Positions 42,075 through 54,800 are shown, numbered from the stretch's first letter. The stretch is 64,000 bases of DNA from Linnemannia elongata (GCA_036320915.1 JAXBDG010000005.1:868001-932000), one strand, 5' to 3'. Translations and numbers: made by a program. The notes: generated by a model not told the origin, from the sequence alone.

Positions 42075-43136
42075 TTATGGTGCGCGGAGGTTCTGAGGGA
42101 GGGTTCCTTTTTCATGGCTGTACTGGATAGGTCCTTCAGGGACCTGAGGGTATCCTCCCAATCCCACCTCATCCTCATCATCGTCACTCTTCTCAGCCTA
42201 TTAACATTACACATTTAAAGAAAGGAAGAATTTAGTTGTTTTGAACAAGTTACATGTGTCTCTGTAGATAGGGACCTCTGATGCGCAAAGAAGAAAAAGG
42301 TTTTGAAAAATTACCTCGTCGCGGTAGTTGTGTGGGTACCGCTCGTCATCAAAGGAGACACCAACACGGGACTGCATCAGAGCAGAGGAGTGAGGCCCAT
42401 TCTCGCCAGCGAGTCCGGTCTCTTCATCGTAATCATCCCGGCCCGTCGACAGTGTCATAAAGGCTCGTCCGTCGCCACGCTTCTTGCCGCCATATTTGCG
42501 GTAGACAACGACGCTGAGGGCAACAATACCTGCAACAACAACCGTGCCAATGATACCCATACCGACCGCCAATCCTACGCTTGGGCTGGTGAAAGTTGTG
42601 TTGCCATCCGCTGCAAGACCCGCAAGAGCCGTCGAGGAGCCTTCGGGAGGATTGGTTCCAGTTCCGCTTCCGGTGCCTGTATTGGGGTTGGTGGTATCAG
42701 GCGCCGGAGTGTCATCGGGGGTTCCCACAGGGTCAGGAAGGACCGTCTCTGAAAACTCACGATTCTCATAGAACCCGGTCTTGGCGCCCTTATACTCGCC
42801 TGTGTACTTCAACCCAGCAAAAGCACCCTGGTACTCTGTGATCTGGGAAAGGACCGAAAAGTCATACTCCTCACACTTGTCGTCCAAGTAGAAATTGATG
42901 CCCATATCGTCCTCCTCGGCATTGATGGCGTTGTACTTGGAGGTGTCGGCGAGGGAGAATGTGCTATGGCACTTGTTGAGTTCAAGAGTCTCGAGGTAGT
43001 AGTTGTCCTCGGCCTCGATGGTCAGCTCGATGGTCTGGGCTGAGTCAGGGAGACGCTCGACGGCGGCCGAGATTAGTGTTGGAGAGAGGGCGATGAGTAG
43101 CACTGCTGCTGCTGCGGTGATTGTCCATCGAGCCAT
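42075..43136 (-). CDS. Single-pass membrane protein, tandem family member 1
   Basis: Two exons (42315-43136 and 42075-42197) close to 314 residues. I do not recognise the family. An N-terminal signal peptide is visible (MARWTITAAAAVLLIALSP, probable cleavage near residue 24). The ectodomain has Cys56, then INFYLDDKCEEYDF (Cys88) and LKYTG (109-113). The Cys-INFYxDxxCEE-(W/Y)xG order is shared with the next two genes. Residues 135-185 form a Pro/Thr/Gly-rich stalk. The membrane helix is about 187-212 (VGLAVGMGIIGTVVVAGIV), followed by RKYGGKKR and a cytosolic tail that becomes acidic, AEKSDDDEDE, and ends in the second exon. Type I topology is inferred. A role as wall or stress sensor, or receptor, is possible from the layout but unproven. 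Confidence 0.85.
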
Positions 43137-44840
43137 TGTGAGATTGTTGTTGTGTCAGTGGTGAAGGCTCCTGTGTTTTTTGTGGTGTTGATGCTGGCTG
43201 TGCGTTTGATTTTTGTGTTTCCTCGTTGAAGGGCGTTAAAAAGGAGGGTTGTGGTCGAGTTGTAGTGTTGTGTTGTGTTGTGTTATGTTGTGATGGGAAG
43301 AGAGAAGGGAAAGAGGAGAGGTGTAAGAGGTAATGAAGAAGAAGAAGAAGAAGAAGTAAAGGGAAAGAAGAGAAGTAAAGGAGAGAAGAAGAAGGAGAGG
43401 AGTGAAGTTCACTGTGAACATATATTTTTTTTATCTTCCGCCTTTTAAACGGAACTGTGGCTGGCCCTTCGTCTCTTTGTTCTTTCGTATCGGGGCAGAC
43501 ACCACATCGCCCATTCGTTCATTTACAGATTGCACAGTTACCCATGTCCATCGACTGAAATATTCTATTTTTATCCAACATGACCCCTGCCCTGTCCTTA
43601 CATCCCTGTACTAGACCCGCCCGCTGCCTGTTGCTGTAAAAGCGTTGGCTAGGGCGGAGGAAGCACAACCTAGAGGTGGATTTGCTTCTCACATTCTCAC
43701 ACGGACATCGCACCCCTTTTGGGAAGTCGAAGAACACCTTGACACCTTTTGTTGTAGCACCACTTGGTATTTTCAGAGCAGCAGCGAACAAACACCTGAG
43801 GACGGGAGAGATAGTGGGTGAGGAGGTCCACAAAGTATCCTCAGCCAGCCATCATCATAACTGATTGTGCCTGAAAAGATATGTGTTTTATCAGTCTACG
43901 TTGATCAACTCTCTTTCGTTTTATTTTCGTCTGGAACAACAGCACCGGACATTCGTCGTCGAGTTCTTTACGCCCTTCCCCTCCTCTCCAACAACAATGC
44001 CTGAGAGGAGGGAAAGAAAGACGGCGGGTAGACATACAGACAGGCAGACAGGCAGGCAGTGTCTTGCATTTCTCTTGTCTCCCTTACTCCACCTCTCGGC
44101 CAGAAGTCCATTTCAAGCAATCATCTCCGAAAGACATACCCTACAACACTATTATTATTATTATTGCACCTTACACAAGAATGAGGAAGGGCGTCTCACT
44201 CTATATCCCACTTGCACACACTCTAACCGAAACGATTGTTCGCTCTCTCTCTCTCACTCTCTCTCTCTCTCTCTCTCTTCCCTCCCTCACTTCCTCATCT
44301 CTCGATCCCCACTGTCGGTTTCTGAGCCCTTTCTCTCTATTCCCTCCGTTTGTTCTTTTGTAACGCATTGGTGACAGGGAAGAAATGTGAGGAAATGAGC
44401 AATTATCGTCTTGTATTATTTTGTTATTTTTTGCGCCTTTATTTTTTGCCCACTTTGTTTGTGTTTGAGGACGGACACATTGGACACGTTGCATGGGTGG
44501 GATGAATTCTGGCATCGCCCAGAACAAAATTCTAGTGAGCAGGGTAGACAGGCGGGCAAACGTGTTCAGCTTGCTTGTTAGCTGCAATTGTTTTTTTTCT
44601 TTGTCTTTGTGCTCTTCTGGTTACACTTCTCTATCCATGCCATCCTCACAATCGTGGTTGTCCAGACCATTTGCCAAGAGAAAAACCTAGTACCTATGCC
44701 AATGCTGGATACGACTATACTGGACAAGAAAAAAAAATGTGCCTATTCCGTTTATTTCGGACATGGATGATATGCAAAAGTGTGGGGGAGGAGTAAGGAA
44801 ATGTACAGTAAAAAAAAAGCGAGGCAGCTACTGTCTCCTC
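43137..44840. other. Gene-free stretch between tandem membrane-protein genes 1 and 2
   Basis: About 1.7 kb. It holds the CT-rich leader of gene 1 (on the minus strand, 43230-43400, with a GAA/TTC microsatellite near 43336-43356), a CAGGCAGA-type repeat near 44040-44060, an ATT repeat near 44150 and a (CT)n run near 44240-44280. No coding exon is convincing. Confidence 0.5.
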
Positions 44841-45782
44841 TTATGCGCGATCATCATCGTCATTGTAGCGGTCATGTTGTCCTGCCCGTGGCTTCTGTTC
44901 ACGCATATCCTCATGCTCCTCTTCCTCCTCATCACCATCGCTGTTAGGTCGACGGACATGGCGACGATCCTCCTCGTCGTCGTCTGAATCCTCCTCATCA
45001 CCAATCGAGAACGAGTTGTTGTCATTGTTGAGATGGCTCCTATTATGCGTCGTCAGCAGAATATCATTGTCCCCCTCCTCGTCCCGAGTCGCTCCACGGC
45101 CATAAGATGGCAAGATGCCTTTGCCCTTATCCAAGGTCTCCTTCTTTCCCGCCGTCCTCCAATAGATCAATCCTCCAACCGACAGCACCACCATGCCCAC
45201 AAAGAGAACTCCAAAGAAGGTTGGCGTTCTTTTGGTAGGACCATTGCCGCTACCGCCTCCAGTCTCCTGATCCGGGGTCTTCAAAGGCGGTGGTGGTGGA
45301 TTATTAGTATTTCCGCCCCCCTCTGTCGGCGGTGGTGTAACGACAACAGGTCCTCCAGGATGAACCGCTGCCTCTCCCTGTCCAGCAATGGGCTTCAAAA
45401 ACAAATCCCCAAGTGTATCCTCCGTCCAGCCAACCCAACGGAACGACCTCGCCTGGCCCGGGTAACCTCCATAATACCCATCCAATGCAAACGTAAACTC
45501 TTCACAACTCGTGTCCTTGTAAAAGTTGATGGTGGCGTTCTTGGGCGCGAAAGTGAGGTAGGCGTAGGGTTTGAAGGCGGTCTCGGAGGCGAAACAGGCG
45601 TTGAAGGGAACGTCGTCTGAGCCGGTGTCGTCGTTGGCCGAGTTTGAGTAGAGGATGTTGACGGTTTGGCCTGGTTGTGGGGGAGGTCTAGGTCCGGCTA
45701 CTGTTCCTTGTCCTTGTACTGATGAAATGATGGCGAAGAGGGTGACTGCAGCAATGAGTGCTGCTGATTTGGAGGTCTTCAT
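44841..45782 (-). CDS. Single-pass membrane protein, tandem family member 2
   Basis: A 313-residue single-exon product. The signal peptide is MKTSKSAALIAAVTLFAIIS, with cleavage near residue 24. The ectodomain carries Cys63, INFYKDTSCEEFTF (Cys93) and FRWVG (114-118), aligning with member 1 with similar Cys spacing (30 and 32). A Pro/Gly-rich stalk (140-185) leads to one membrane helix at about 188-208 (TFFGVLFVGMVVLSVGGLIY). The cytosolic tail is strongly acidic (DEEDSDDDEED, DGDEEEEEHED). The final residues are DDDDRA. No enzyme motif is seen. It is in the same orientation as members 1 and 3. Function is unknown; a surface sensor or adhesin-like role is inference. Confidence 0.82.
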   Translation of the reverse strand: MKTSKSAALIAAVTLFAIISSVQGQGTVAGPRPPPQPGQTVNILYSNSANDDTGSDDVPFNACFASETAFKPYAYLTFAPKNATINFYKDTSCEEFTFALDGYYGGYPGQARSFRWVGWTEDTLGDLFLKPIAGQGEAAVHPGGPVVVTPPPTEGGGNTNNPPPPPLKTPDQETGGGSGNGPTKRTPTFFGVLFVGMVVLSVGGLIYWRTAGKKETLDKGKGILPSYGRGATRDEEGDNDILLTTHNRSHLNNDNNSFSIGDEEDSDDDEEDRRHVRRPNSDGDEEEEEHEDMREQKPRAGQHDRYNDDDDRA

Positions 45783-46415
45783 GATGATCTTTGTGGTAAT
45801 TAATGTGATTGTGAAGCTGCAGAGAGTGGAAGTGGTGTGTTGCTCTTGATTCCTCCTGGTTGATTGGTTGTGTAAGTGTCCTGCTTGTAGTGGGTTGCTG
45901 TTGTATGTTTACCTGGCTGGCGTACGGTGTTCGGTGTTTTGTTGGTGCGAAGTGGGTTGGAAGAAGGAAAAGAGAAAAGTACCACTTTCTGACAGATCAA
46001 TTCTTCTTGGGCGTTTGTCATACACAGTCCCCGGTCCAATAATTGGTAGTATCCCGCTATCCCGCAGACCGAGAGAGACACCGCATGGATTTGTTGCCAT
46101 GTATTTTTAGGCCACGCTACACTCATCCATTATCCCAGTACACACTTGAAAAAGGGAGAAGTAGGTCTTACGGACTAGTCTTATCTTCTCTCATTTACTG
46201 CTCCTTGTTCAATCATCATCAAACCGCCCTAGTCCGTCCAATTCATCGTTTACCCGTTGTTAAGATACACCTAGTCGTCAAACACTGCCTCAATTGACAC
46301 CGCCTTCAACGAGCCTTGGAAAACAATCAAAAACAAGGGGTACTTGTGCTCAGCCCAATGCAACCTGTCCTCTCAGCTCGTTTTTTTTTATCAGACAACA
46401 ACTACAACCATAGGA
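45783..46415. other. Intergenic between tandem membrane-protein genes 2 and 3
   Basis: A 633-base spacer holding the 5' flank of gene 2 (minus strand) and the 3' flank of gene 3. No gene or notable repeat was seen. Confidence 0.5.
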
Positions 46416-48203
46416 CTAGACCTCTCCATCCTCCTCATACCACTTCCTTCTCCGCTGTCGATAATAAATCGCTGTCAACAATGACCCTAGTATCAACAAC
46501 AGGCCAGCTATCAACCCTGCCATAACAATCTGCGATGTCATATGCGAGATTCCCACATGTCCGCCTCCACTTCCTACAGCCGTTGACGTCGGGTTCCTTG
46601 TCCCATTAAGCGAGTTGATCTTCCCTCGTAGTGCTAGATTGAAGACCATGTCGTCCAACGGAAACGATCCGGTATCTCGTTGAGTCGGTGCTTGTAGTTG
46701 TGTTGTCTCGTTGAACGGTGTCCAGCTCACGAACCCTACCACACCATCGCCACCATCGTCCTTCCCGTGCTGCAATGGTGGTACTAGTAGTGATACTGAC
46801 GTTGTTGGGGTGCTCGTCCCGTCGCCTGTAGCTCCTTTATCTGACCCCTCATCCTTCCTCTCGTCTATTTCCGTGACAGTTTCTGAAGAAGAAGGGGTGT
46901 CGGCGTTGTTGTTATCCCCGTCGCCGTCATTACCCTGTTGGTCATTAGCGTTGTCATTAACGTTGGTTCTGCGCTCCAGCAACGGGTCGACAAGGAGCCT
47001 ATTCAGATTCGGAGGACGTCGACTCGCAATCAGAGCTTTGGACAGTGTGAACTCTGTCGGTCTCATGATCCCGACCCACCGTACACTGACCACCCTATCG
47101 AGACTTTTCAGTCCATGCTTTGTTGTCGGGGGTGGTGTCCATGGTGTGTAGATACCTGACGGTGAGGGCGGAGAAGATTGTCGTCTGACGATCCGAAGAA
47201 CACCGTCGTCGTTGTCTCTCTTGCGCGCAGTCCCGTTCTCGCCACCTCTACTACTGTCATATCTCACCACCTTGTCCCCTCTTTCCTTCTCAGAAGTACT
47301 CTCAAGAAGATCCAACTCTGCCTGCCAAACATTCACCCTCGTCCCCGCAGTCGCCATCACAAACTGGGTGCACCCTATGTCCGCAAAGTACTCTATCGCG
47401 TACGAATCCTGAATCCCCTCGCCGTTGCTGGAAGGTGCGATGATAGTACCATTGCTGGAAGGTGCGTTGATGCTGAGTGGTAGTAAGGTGGTGTTAACAT
47501 GACGGAGATGGATCGGCTCTGGAAGCATTTGACAGGCCTGGTAGGCGAGTGTGATTCCACCTCTGACTCTCGCTTCACCTGGACCCCTTACTCCACCTCC
47601 TGTTGATGTAGCTGAAGTTCCATGCATCATTGTCGATTTACCTCCAACAAATTCGTCGCTGTTGGTGCTGGACTTCCTTGATCCTGACGGAGATGTCGAA
47701 GAAGAGGAAGAAGGGGAAGAAGAACCTGAGGTAGAGGGAGACGACATGAGTTCGAGCCAGGATGTCAAGTTGGAATTGGAGCTGGCGCTGCTGCTGTGGT
47801 CGCCAGAACTCGAAATCGCACCGGTGGAAGGAGAAGACGCCACTTCTTTGGAGAGCAAGACTTTGAGAGCCTCGTCGATTAAATTGGGCGAAGTCGGTGG
47901 AGGTGACGGTATTGATGGTGAAAAGGAAGAGGAAGAAGTGAGTGTGGTCTTCTGATCCATCTGAGCTGCTGCATTTGCTGCATCTGCATCTGCTTTTGCA
48001 TTTGCATTGGATGCTCCGTTGCTGGTGTCTAGCGGATTTGCTTGTGTTATTGTTGTTGTCGGTTGTGTTGGTGGCAAGGCGGATTTTTTTCCAAGGAATG
48101 TCAGCAGCAAGGTATCGAATGTGTAGAGTTCTGTCATCAAGGGTGCCACAGGTGATGGGATGGACTCAGGGGCTGAAGAAGACGAGGGTGCTGGTGGTGC
48201 CAT
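46416..48203 (-). CDS. Single-pass membrane protein, tandem family member 3 (long)
   Basis: Single-exon frame of 595 residues from the ATG at 48203 (MAPPAPSSSSAPESIPSP). The N-terminal 190 residues are Ser/Thr/Pro-rich, and no clear signal peptide is present. An upstream exon encoding one may have been missed, so the start is uncertain. The conserved part begins AYQACQMLPEPIHLRHVN and continues YAIEYFADIGCTQF and later SVRWVG, matching the Cys / F-x-D-x-x-C / WVG order of members 1 and 2 but with insertions (54 residues between the cysteines). A long Asn/Asp-rich, low-complexity section follows. One membrane helix (IVMAGLIAGLLLILGSLLTA) leads to the short basic-acidic tail RQRRRKWYEEDGEV. The large size difference suggests fast divergence after duplication. 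Confidence 0.7.
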   Translation of the reverse strand: MAPPAPSSSSAPESIPSPVAPLMTELYTFDTLLLTFLGKKSALPPTQPTTTITQANPLDTSNGASNANAKADADAANAAAQMDQKTTLTSSSSFSPSIPSPPPTSPNLIDEALKVLLSKEVASSPSTGAISSSGDHSSSASSNSNLTSWLELMSSPSTSGSSSPSSSSSTSPSGSRKSSTNSDEFVGGKSTMMHGTSATSTGGGVRGPGEARVRGGITLAYQACQMLPEPIHLRHVNTTLLPLSINAPSSNGTIIAPSSNGEGIQDSYAIEYFADIGCTQFVMATAGTRVNVWQAELDLLESTSEKERGDKVVRYDSSRGGENGTARKRDNDDGVLRIVRRQSSPPSPSGIYTPWTPPPTTKHGLKSLDRVVSVRWVGIMRPTEFTLSKALIASRRPPNLNRLLVDPLLERRTNVNDNANDQQGNDGDGDNNNADTPSSSETVTEIDERKDEGSDKGATGDGTSTPTTSVSLLVPPLQHGKDDGGDGVVGFVSWTPFNETTQLQAPTQRDTGSFPLDDMVFNLALRGKINSLNGTRNPTSTAVGSGGGHVGISHMTSQIVMAGLIAGLLLILGSLLTAIYYRQRRRKWYEEDGEV

Positions 48204-51120
48204 GAAGAAAGAACAAGACTTTAACGAGCTCAAAAGAAGTTTCTTGCTGGAGGGAAAGGCGACTTGTGAGGATGTGTCGTTATTGTTGAATACGTTCGAA
48301 TGCGTTGGTGCTCTACCCGTCGCAGTCTGCCGGAAAATATTGTTTTAGATAAAGTGAGAAAGAGAGAAAAGAAGAGGAAAGAAAGATATTGAACTGTGGA
48401 GCAAACCCCACGAAGGAAAAGAGCGATAACAACAAAAAACGAGTGTGTACAGGGAATGCAGGAGACGCAGGTGAGGATGAAGTAACCATAGCAAAGAACA
48501 GAGTACGAGTGAACCACCTTTGGTATCAGCTATTTGTTTATTCATCGCAGATCCTTCTTTGCCTCGCTTCTATAGTATCCCTTTTCAATCTCTCGCTCTC
48601 CCCTCTTTCTTTCTGCCTCCCACTTCTCATCCCCTCTCTCACTCTCTCTCTCTCACTCACTCAATCATTCATCTTTGTTATTTTTTCACTCATTCTCCCC
48701 CATCCATTGCCATTCTTTGAGGGAGAGATGAATAGTAAGACGATCATAGCACTAGCCAGCCATCCCTTCAATTCAACCACCTTGGTCCAGGGATGTCTTA
48801 CCTTTCTTTCACTCATGTTACACGCCAGCCCATGTTTTCCTTTCCTTGCCCAAAAACCAAAACCAAGACGCGTCAAAGTCTACTGTTTCAGAATGACCAC
48901 CAGCGCGTCCCATCCAATCATTCATTTCTCCTTTGGCAGGTAATGGACAGATCTTCCCGTCTTGCACCCTTTTTCATCTTCTCTCATGCCTTTTGCAGGC
49001 ACCTCATGCGTGATTCTTCCCTACCCCACCAACCAACACCGGTTTGTTGACATCCGATGTTTACCAATCTCAAAAAAAGAGAAGCATGGTTAATGCGTAA
49101 GATTGAGTACACAGTAACGTAGACGTTCGCGCAGTCTAGGTTCTTTTACTTTTTTTGACATGAACGTACAGACAGATGTAACATCGGTAATCCCTCTCTC
49201 GTCAAGGAATACGTAGCAATAGGATCAGAGGTAAGAGGATCGTATCGATAAAATAAATATTTGGGTACTTCCTCCCTCTCTTACCCCATTGTATGCTTAA
49301 CGTTTTCACTTTGTTGCTGTGGTCTGGGCTTTGCTGACGGTCGAGAGAGTATAGAGGCTATAAAGACAATATACAACTAGAGATAGCAAGAGGGGGAAGA
49401 GAACGGGCTAGACCTTTATTTCAAATGCACCAAAGGAGCAGTGAGTGAAAAGACGCCATAGAATAATGAAATCGTAGGAAGAGATAAAGCGAATTTTCAC
49501 TGTAGGAGACTGTTTGACTGAAAGGGAGAGTGAAAAAGGGAGAAGGGAGAGAGAGAGAACGATTAAGAGAAGGAGGGAAAAGAAGAAGTCGAGGGAGAAG
49601 GTGAACGGGGATTTTGTTCTTTCAGTTCTATCTCAAGGGGGACGGAGGAAGAAGAGAAGTCTAGGAGACGGGGTGAAAAGAAACTATGATGAATTCAAGG
49701 AACACAGAACAAAAAAGGGTGACACTAATCTCACAGAAGGAAAATCGAGGGTCAAGATTGCTTTGCCAGAATAAAGTACAAGAGAATGTGTAGTTGTTCG
49801 TCGATTGGGGGGAGGGGGGGGATTGAAAAGGAGTTAATGTTTCTTCCACACCAAAAGGTGGTGTGATGGGGGGAGACCAGAAGCTATGAATAATCGGGAG
49901 GAAGTAAACATAAGAAACAGGTCCTGAACACAACGATATTCCCGTCTTTGAAGCATAGCTGATTTTAATGTGTGTAGGGAGTGAGCTAGGAAGCTGTCTG
50001 GAAAGTGATCCCCGTTTCCACTCTTTCTTCCATTCACTCTCCCTGAGAACATTCATCCCAGCCTGTTTCTATGGACTGGCCGTGTTTGCTCTAGAAATGT
50101 ATGTCATTGCAAGGCAGTGAACAAAACAAAGGGTAAGAAAGAGAGGTGTGAACGAGGGTACAACTTTCAGGGTGAGAGTGAAGAAGAGTAGACCCCAGGA
50201 GGCGATCACTACCTCAAACTTGTTACTGTGCGAGAAAGAATGATTGCCTAATGTCACCTACTATTATCTTCCTCTCATCGGCACTTCTTATGATTCCGTC
50301 GTGCTACTTCGCCTGGGAAGAAAAAAAGAAGAGGAGGGTCGAAAATATGGACGAGTAGATGAAGAATAGTATGAGGAAAAGGGACCAAAGTAGTCTTTAT
50401 CCCGGCCTAGTTTGCAGGACATCAACGTGTTATCATACTGTCTTCTGTCAAGGTCGTGCAACCTAACGATGAAAAATGTCAAAGCCTCAGCCACTCTTAT
50501 TCGAGTGTTTTTCTATGCAGTGACTGTGAGTGTGGTTAATACATCGTGCAGGTGCAATGCGATATGCTATTAGCTATGCAGGGTTTGTTTGTAATGATCA
50601 TTGCTGTTGTCATCGTACCGAGGGAAGTGAAACTGCGAGGGTAGGTGCAAGACCAAATAGCGCGCATATGTGTCAGCAAGGTTGCATTAGAGCAGCAAAT
50701 CAACCGACGCGGTTTCTAAAAAAATCTTTTCGTGTTTCCCACCCAGCAACGCGGTACTGAGCAAAACCAAAACGCGTTCGATCGATTTGCTACATCTCGC
50801 CATTTTTCACTTTTTTCTCTTCTGTTCTTTTTATCGTCCCTTACCTATCCTTCCCTTCCTTTTCTTTCCCTTCCACCCATTACACAGATATCTCCACACA
50901 TCTTCATCTACTCCACTCCACGGGTGTCTACTCAAACTCATACATCGCCACCACCTATTTCATCCACATATACATTCGATCCACTCTCACCTCTCACCTC
51001 CGCTCTTGCTCTACCGGCTTGCTTACAAACGCCTCCTCTCGTATCTTACTATCGAACTCCTCGTACCTCCTACCGTCCAATTTCTCTTTTTCTTCCTCTA
51101 CGCATCGTTAACTATCCATC
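48204..51120. other. Longest gene-free stretch in the window
   Basis: About 2.9 kb. CT-rich on the plus strand near 48560-48720. It is purine-rich at 49510-49600 and carries short G runs near 49806-49820. From about 50790 to 51120 it becomes the CT-rich leader of the MICOS-type gene. I found no exon with conserved or protein-like sequence on either strand; an upstream signal-peptide exon for the 48203 gene could lie at its left edge. Confidence 0.45.
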
Positions 51121-51643
51121 ATGGTCGCGCCACTTCTCCGAGTATGTTACACACAATCATCTCTCATTTTATTCGCAAAAGCACGACGAAAAAACGAGAA
51201 ACTAAGTTCTTGCGTTTACCATTTGTCTGTTATTTAGCCCATGAGTATCGCTGTCGCAACAAGCCTTGTTTCCGGCGGTGCCTTCACATCCTACACCACC
51301 GTCTACGCCGACGAGTACAACGTACGTTTTCTTTTGACCATGAGAAATATATCAAGCACACCATCACCTTCCTCTAACAGAGCTTTTAATTATTTTTTTT
51401 GGAACAGCGAAATGACGATCGCGAGTATAACCGTCGCCAGCACCACGGCCACTACGACAACGATGCCGACGAAGACACTCGCGTGATGCGGTTCCGTCAC
51501 CCACCCCCAGAGCACCACCGCTTATCGAACCGCCATTCTCTCGTTGCGAACGAGGAGGAGCTTCTCCCAGGCTTGCTCTACGTCGCCCTTGCTGGTCTCT
51601 CCGGATCCCTTGTTGCTCGTCAGAGTAAGTTTGCCCCACACTA

Positions 51644-51679
<36 letters not shown>

Positions 51680-51842
51680 TTGTTGTTTACGATGAGCTCA
51701 TTTTTTTCACCTTATGTTTCGCATTTTTTTAAAAAAAAAAATAATTCATTCATGCACCTATCCCCCCCACCCCCTCTGACCAATTTTTTTTTCTTTCTTG
51801 TCTTACTGCCAATTTTTGTTGTCGTTTTTGGTTTTGGGGAAC

Positions 51843-51883
<41 letters not shown>

Positions 51884-54800
51884 ATGGTAATGTAGGAAAC
51901 ATCTTGTTCAGGATGTTCTCGCCATTGGCTTTCGCAGCCGCCGCGGGTGCATACGTCCTCCCCAACACAACTCATGCAATCATCGATTCTATCGGTGGAC
52001 CCATGTCGGAACCTTGTCCCCAGCACCCAGATGGGTTCTCGAAGCCTGGGTGGGCCCAGCCCACTACCTCCTCCTCTTCTTCTTCATCGCACTCGTCGGT
52101 GTCAGACACGATCGGAGAGAAGGTTAGGGGTGGCAAGAGTGAGTTGTCATCGCGTGCAAGAGATGCATGGCATCGTGCCGAGGGTGCTACCGACTCTGCA
52201 CGTGAAGGTATGGAGGAAGGGGCGGAGAGGGCGAAGCGTTGGTGGAGCCAACGGTCTGAGGATGCTAGGGATACGATGGAAGATATGAGGGATTCTGTGG
52301 GACACCGTCTCAGAGGTGCTCAGGAGGATGTTGAGCACCATTTGCACCATGGTGATCGTGGTCATCGTCGTATGGTTTCGAATTCGGACTCGAGATGGTT
52401 CCATTACTCAGATGACGATGAAGCCGACATGGCCACCAGGAAGTCTCGTCATTGGAGAAAATCCAAATCTTCCGAGGTTGAGGACGACGACGCGATTGAG
52501 AATGCCAAGGATCGAGCCCGTACTGCCCAACGCAACGCCCAGAGATGGGGTGACGAGAAGTACTCTGAAGCCGAGGGAAAGATGCGTGACGCCAGACATT
52601 GGAAGGATGAGAAGTACTCCGAGGCCGAGGGTAAACTGCGCGATGCTAGGCACTGGAAGGACGATAAGTACTCCGACGCCGAGGAAGCGATTGACAACGT
52701 CAAGGGTAGAGCCCGCACCGCCAAACATGATGCCAAGCGCTGGGGTGACGAGAAATACTCCGAGGCCGAGAGCAAGCTCCATGAAGCTGAGGGCAAGGCC
52801 AAAGAGGTGTCGAAGGACGTCAAGAGTTGGTGGTTCAGTCGGTCCTCGGATGTTGAGGAGAAGGCCCACGAGGTTGGGGATAAGGCGAAGGAGGTGTCCA
52901 AAGATGCTAAGCATTGGTGGGACAAGCATTCCTCGGATGTGGAGGAGAAGGTGCAAGAGGTTGGAGACAAGGCCAAAGAAGTTGCAGGCAAGGCGAAAGA
53001 GGCGTCCAAGGATGCTAAGCACTGGTGGGATAAGAAAGCTCCTGAAGTCGAGGAAAAGTTGCAAGAGGTTGGAGACAAGGCTAAGGAGGTTGCGGGTAAG
53101 GCGAAGGAGGCGTCCAAGGATGCTAAGCACTGGTGGAACAAACATGCTCCAGAGGTCGAAGAAAAGATCCAAGAAGCCACTGCCAAGGCTAAGGATGTCT
53201 CCAAACAGGCTTCCGCCACGATTGTCACCATGGCGGACAAGTCCAAGGATACTTTCCATGATCTGAAGGACAAGTCCAAAGATGCCAAGCACTGGATTGA
53301 AGAGAAGGCGCACGAGGCCGGGAAGGTTGCCGAAGATGTGGCTCACAAGGCTGAGGATGTGGCTCACAAGGCCAAGGATCTGGTGGACGAAACGACGGCG
53401 ACAATTGACAAGAAGTTGGAGGAGTCTACCAAGAAGGATGAGGAATGGTGGAAGGCTCATGCGGCGGAGGAGGAGAAGAAGCAAAAGGAGCAGTTGGCGA
53501 AGGAGAGAAAAGACGCAGAGAAACATTGGTTCTCGAGTCGTCGCACTCGCTCTGCCGTCGGAATTGATTTGGATTCGACAGAGCGCTGGAGTACTGGTGA
53601 AGAGATGGGATCTGCTAAGATGCACGAGTACGATCTCGATCATCGTTACCGCAACCCCGGTCCTTTCCATAACGCCACCTCAACCTACACCAGCAGCGAC
53701 AGCTTTATGGATGGCCTCTTGGACGACAACGACATCGACCATTGGACTCTGACCAAAGAAGAAATCGGCTCCTCCCGCCTCGAGGGTACTTCCCCAACCT
53801 CCTACCACACCTACGGCACCAACAACATCACCGGCGGCAACGATTATGTACTTTACGGCTTCCGTCCCCGCGAACCCGAGTATTGGTCGAACGGTGAAGA
53901 AATGTCCTCGGCCAGCGTCCGCGACTCGACTTACTACAATTACCCTGGTTCCTTTGCCGGCAGTTCCCTCGGCCGTACATCCTGGTGGAGCACCCGTCGT
54001 GCTACAATTGACCACGATAATGAAATGAACAGTCTCCGCGACAAGGCCGAAGCTATCGTCTGGGAGACCAAGCAGGCTTCTGAACGCGCCGCGTTGGATA
54101 TGGCCAACAAGTTGGCTGCCGAGTCGGCGATGTTGGAGAAATCTGCGGTGGCTGCTCGCGCTCGTGCAGAGGAGGCTGCTCGTCTTGCTAAGGCCCAGAG
54201 TGAGGCTTTGCTCCGCGACCGTCAGGCGGCTATTGATCGTGCCGCCAAGGAGATGGAGGTCCGGTTCGCGATGGAAAAGGAGGCTGCAGAACGTGCAGCG
54301 GCTGAGACTAAGGCAAAAGCCCATGCCTGGGAGCTCGAGCAGCGTCAGTGGGCTGAGCAGTCTGCAAAGGATGTCGAGGACCTTGTCTTGCGTGAAAAAC
54401 TTGCCGCTGAGGAATCCGCTGCCCGTCTCAAGGCCCGTGCGGAAGCCTGGGCGCAAGAACAAAAGGAAAAGGCCGAACTGGCCGCCAAAGAGATTCACGA
54501 CCGTGTGGTCCACGAGACCGCTTCTGCCGAGAAGGCAGCCCGCGAGGCCAAGGCAGCTCTGGAGCTCAAGATCCAGCAGGAGAAGCTCAAGGTCGAGCAG
54601 ACGGCCCGCGAGATCCAAGAGAGGATCCGTTTTGAGAAGCTCAAGGAAGAAGAGACCCAGGCCACCCTTCTTGCCCACGCCGAGGCATTGGCTAGAGAGG
54701 AGAAGAGCAAGATGGAGAAGGCTGCACGCGAGTGGGAGGAGAGATTGTCGCTTGAGCGAGCTCAGAAGGCGGCGGAGGAGGCTAGGATCCGTATGGAGGC

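Noticed and set aside
43519..43833. A 104-codon minus-strand open frame between tandem membrane-protein genes
   Set aside because: No signal peptide, domain or partner exon, and no CT-rich leader before it; its composition is consistent with chance.
48389..48943. A 184-codon plus-strand open frame with a hydrophobic segment
   Set aside because: The hydrophobicity comes from CT-rich DNA; no homologous pattern or splice partner.
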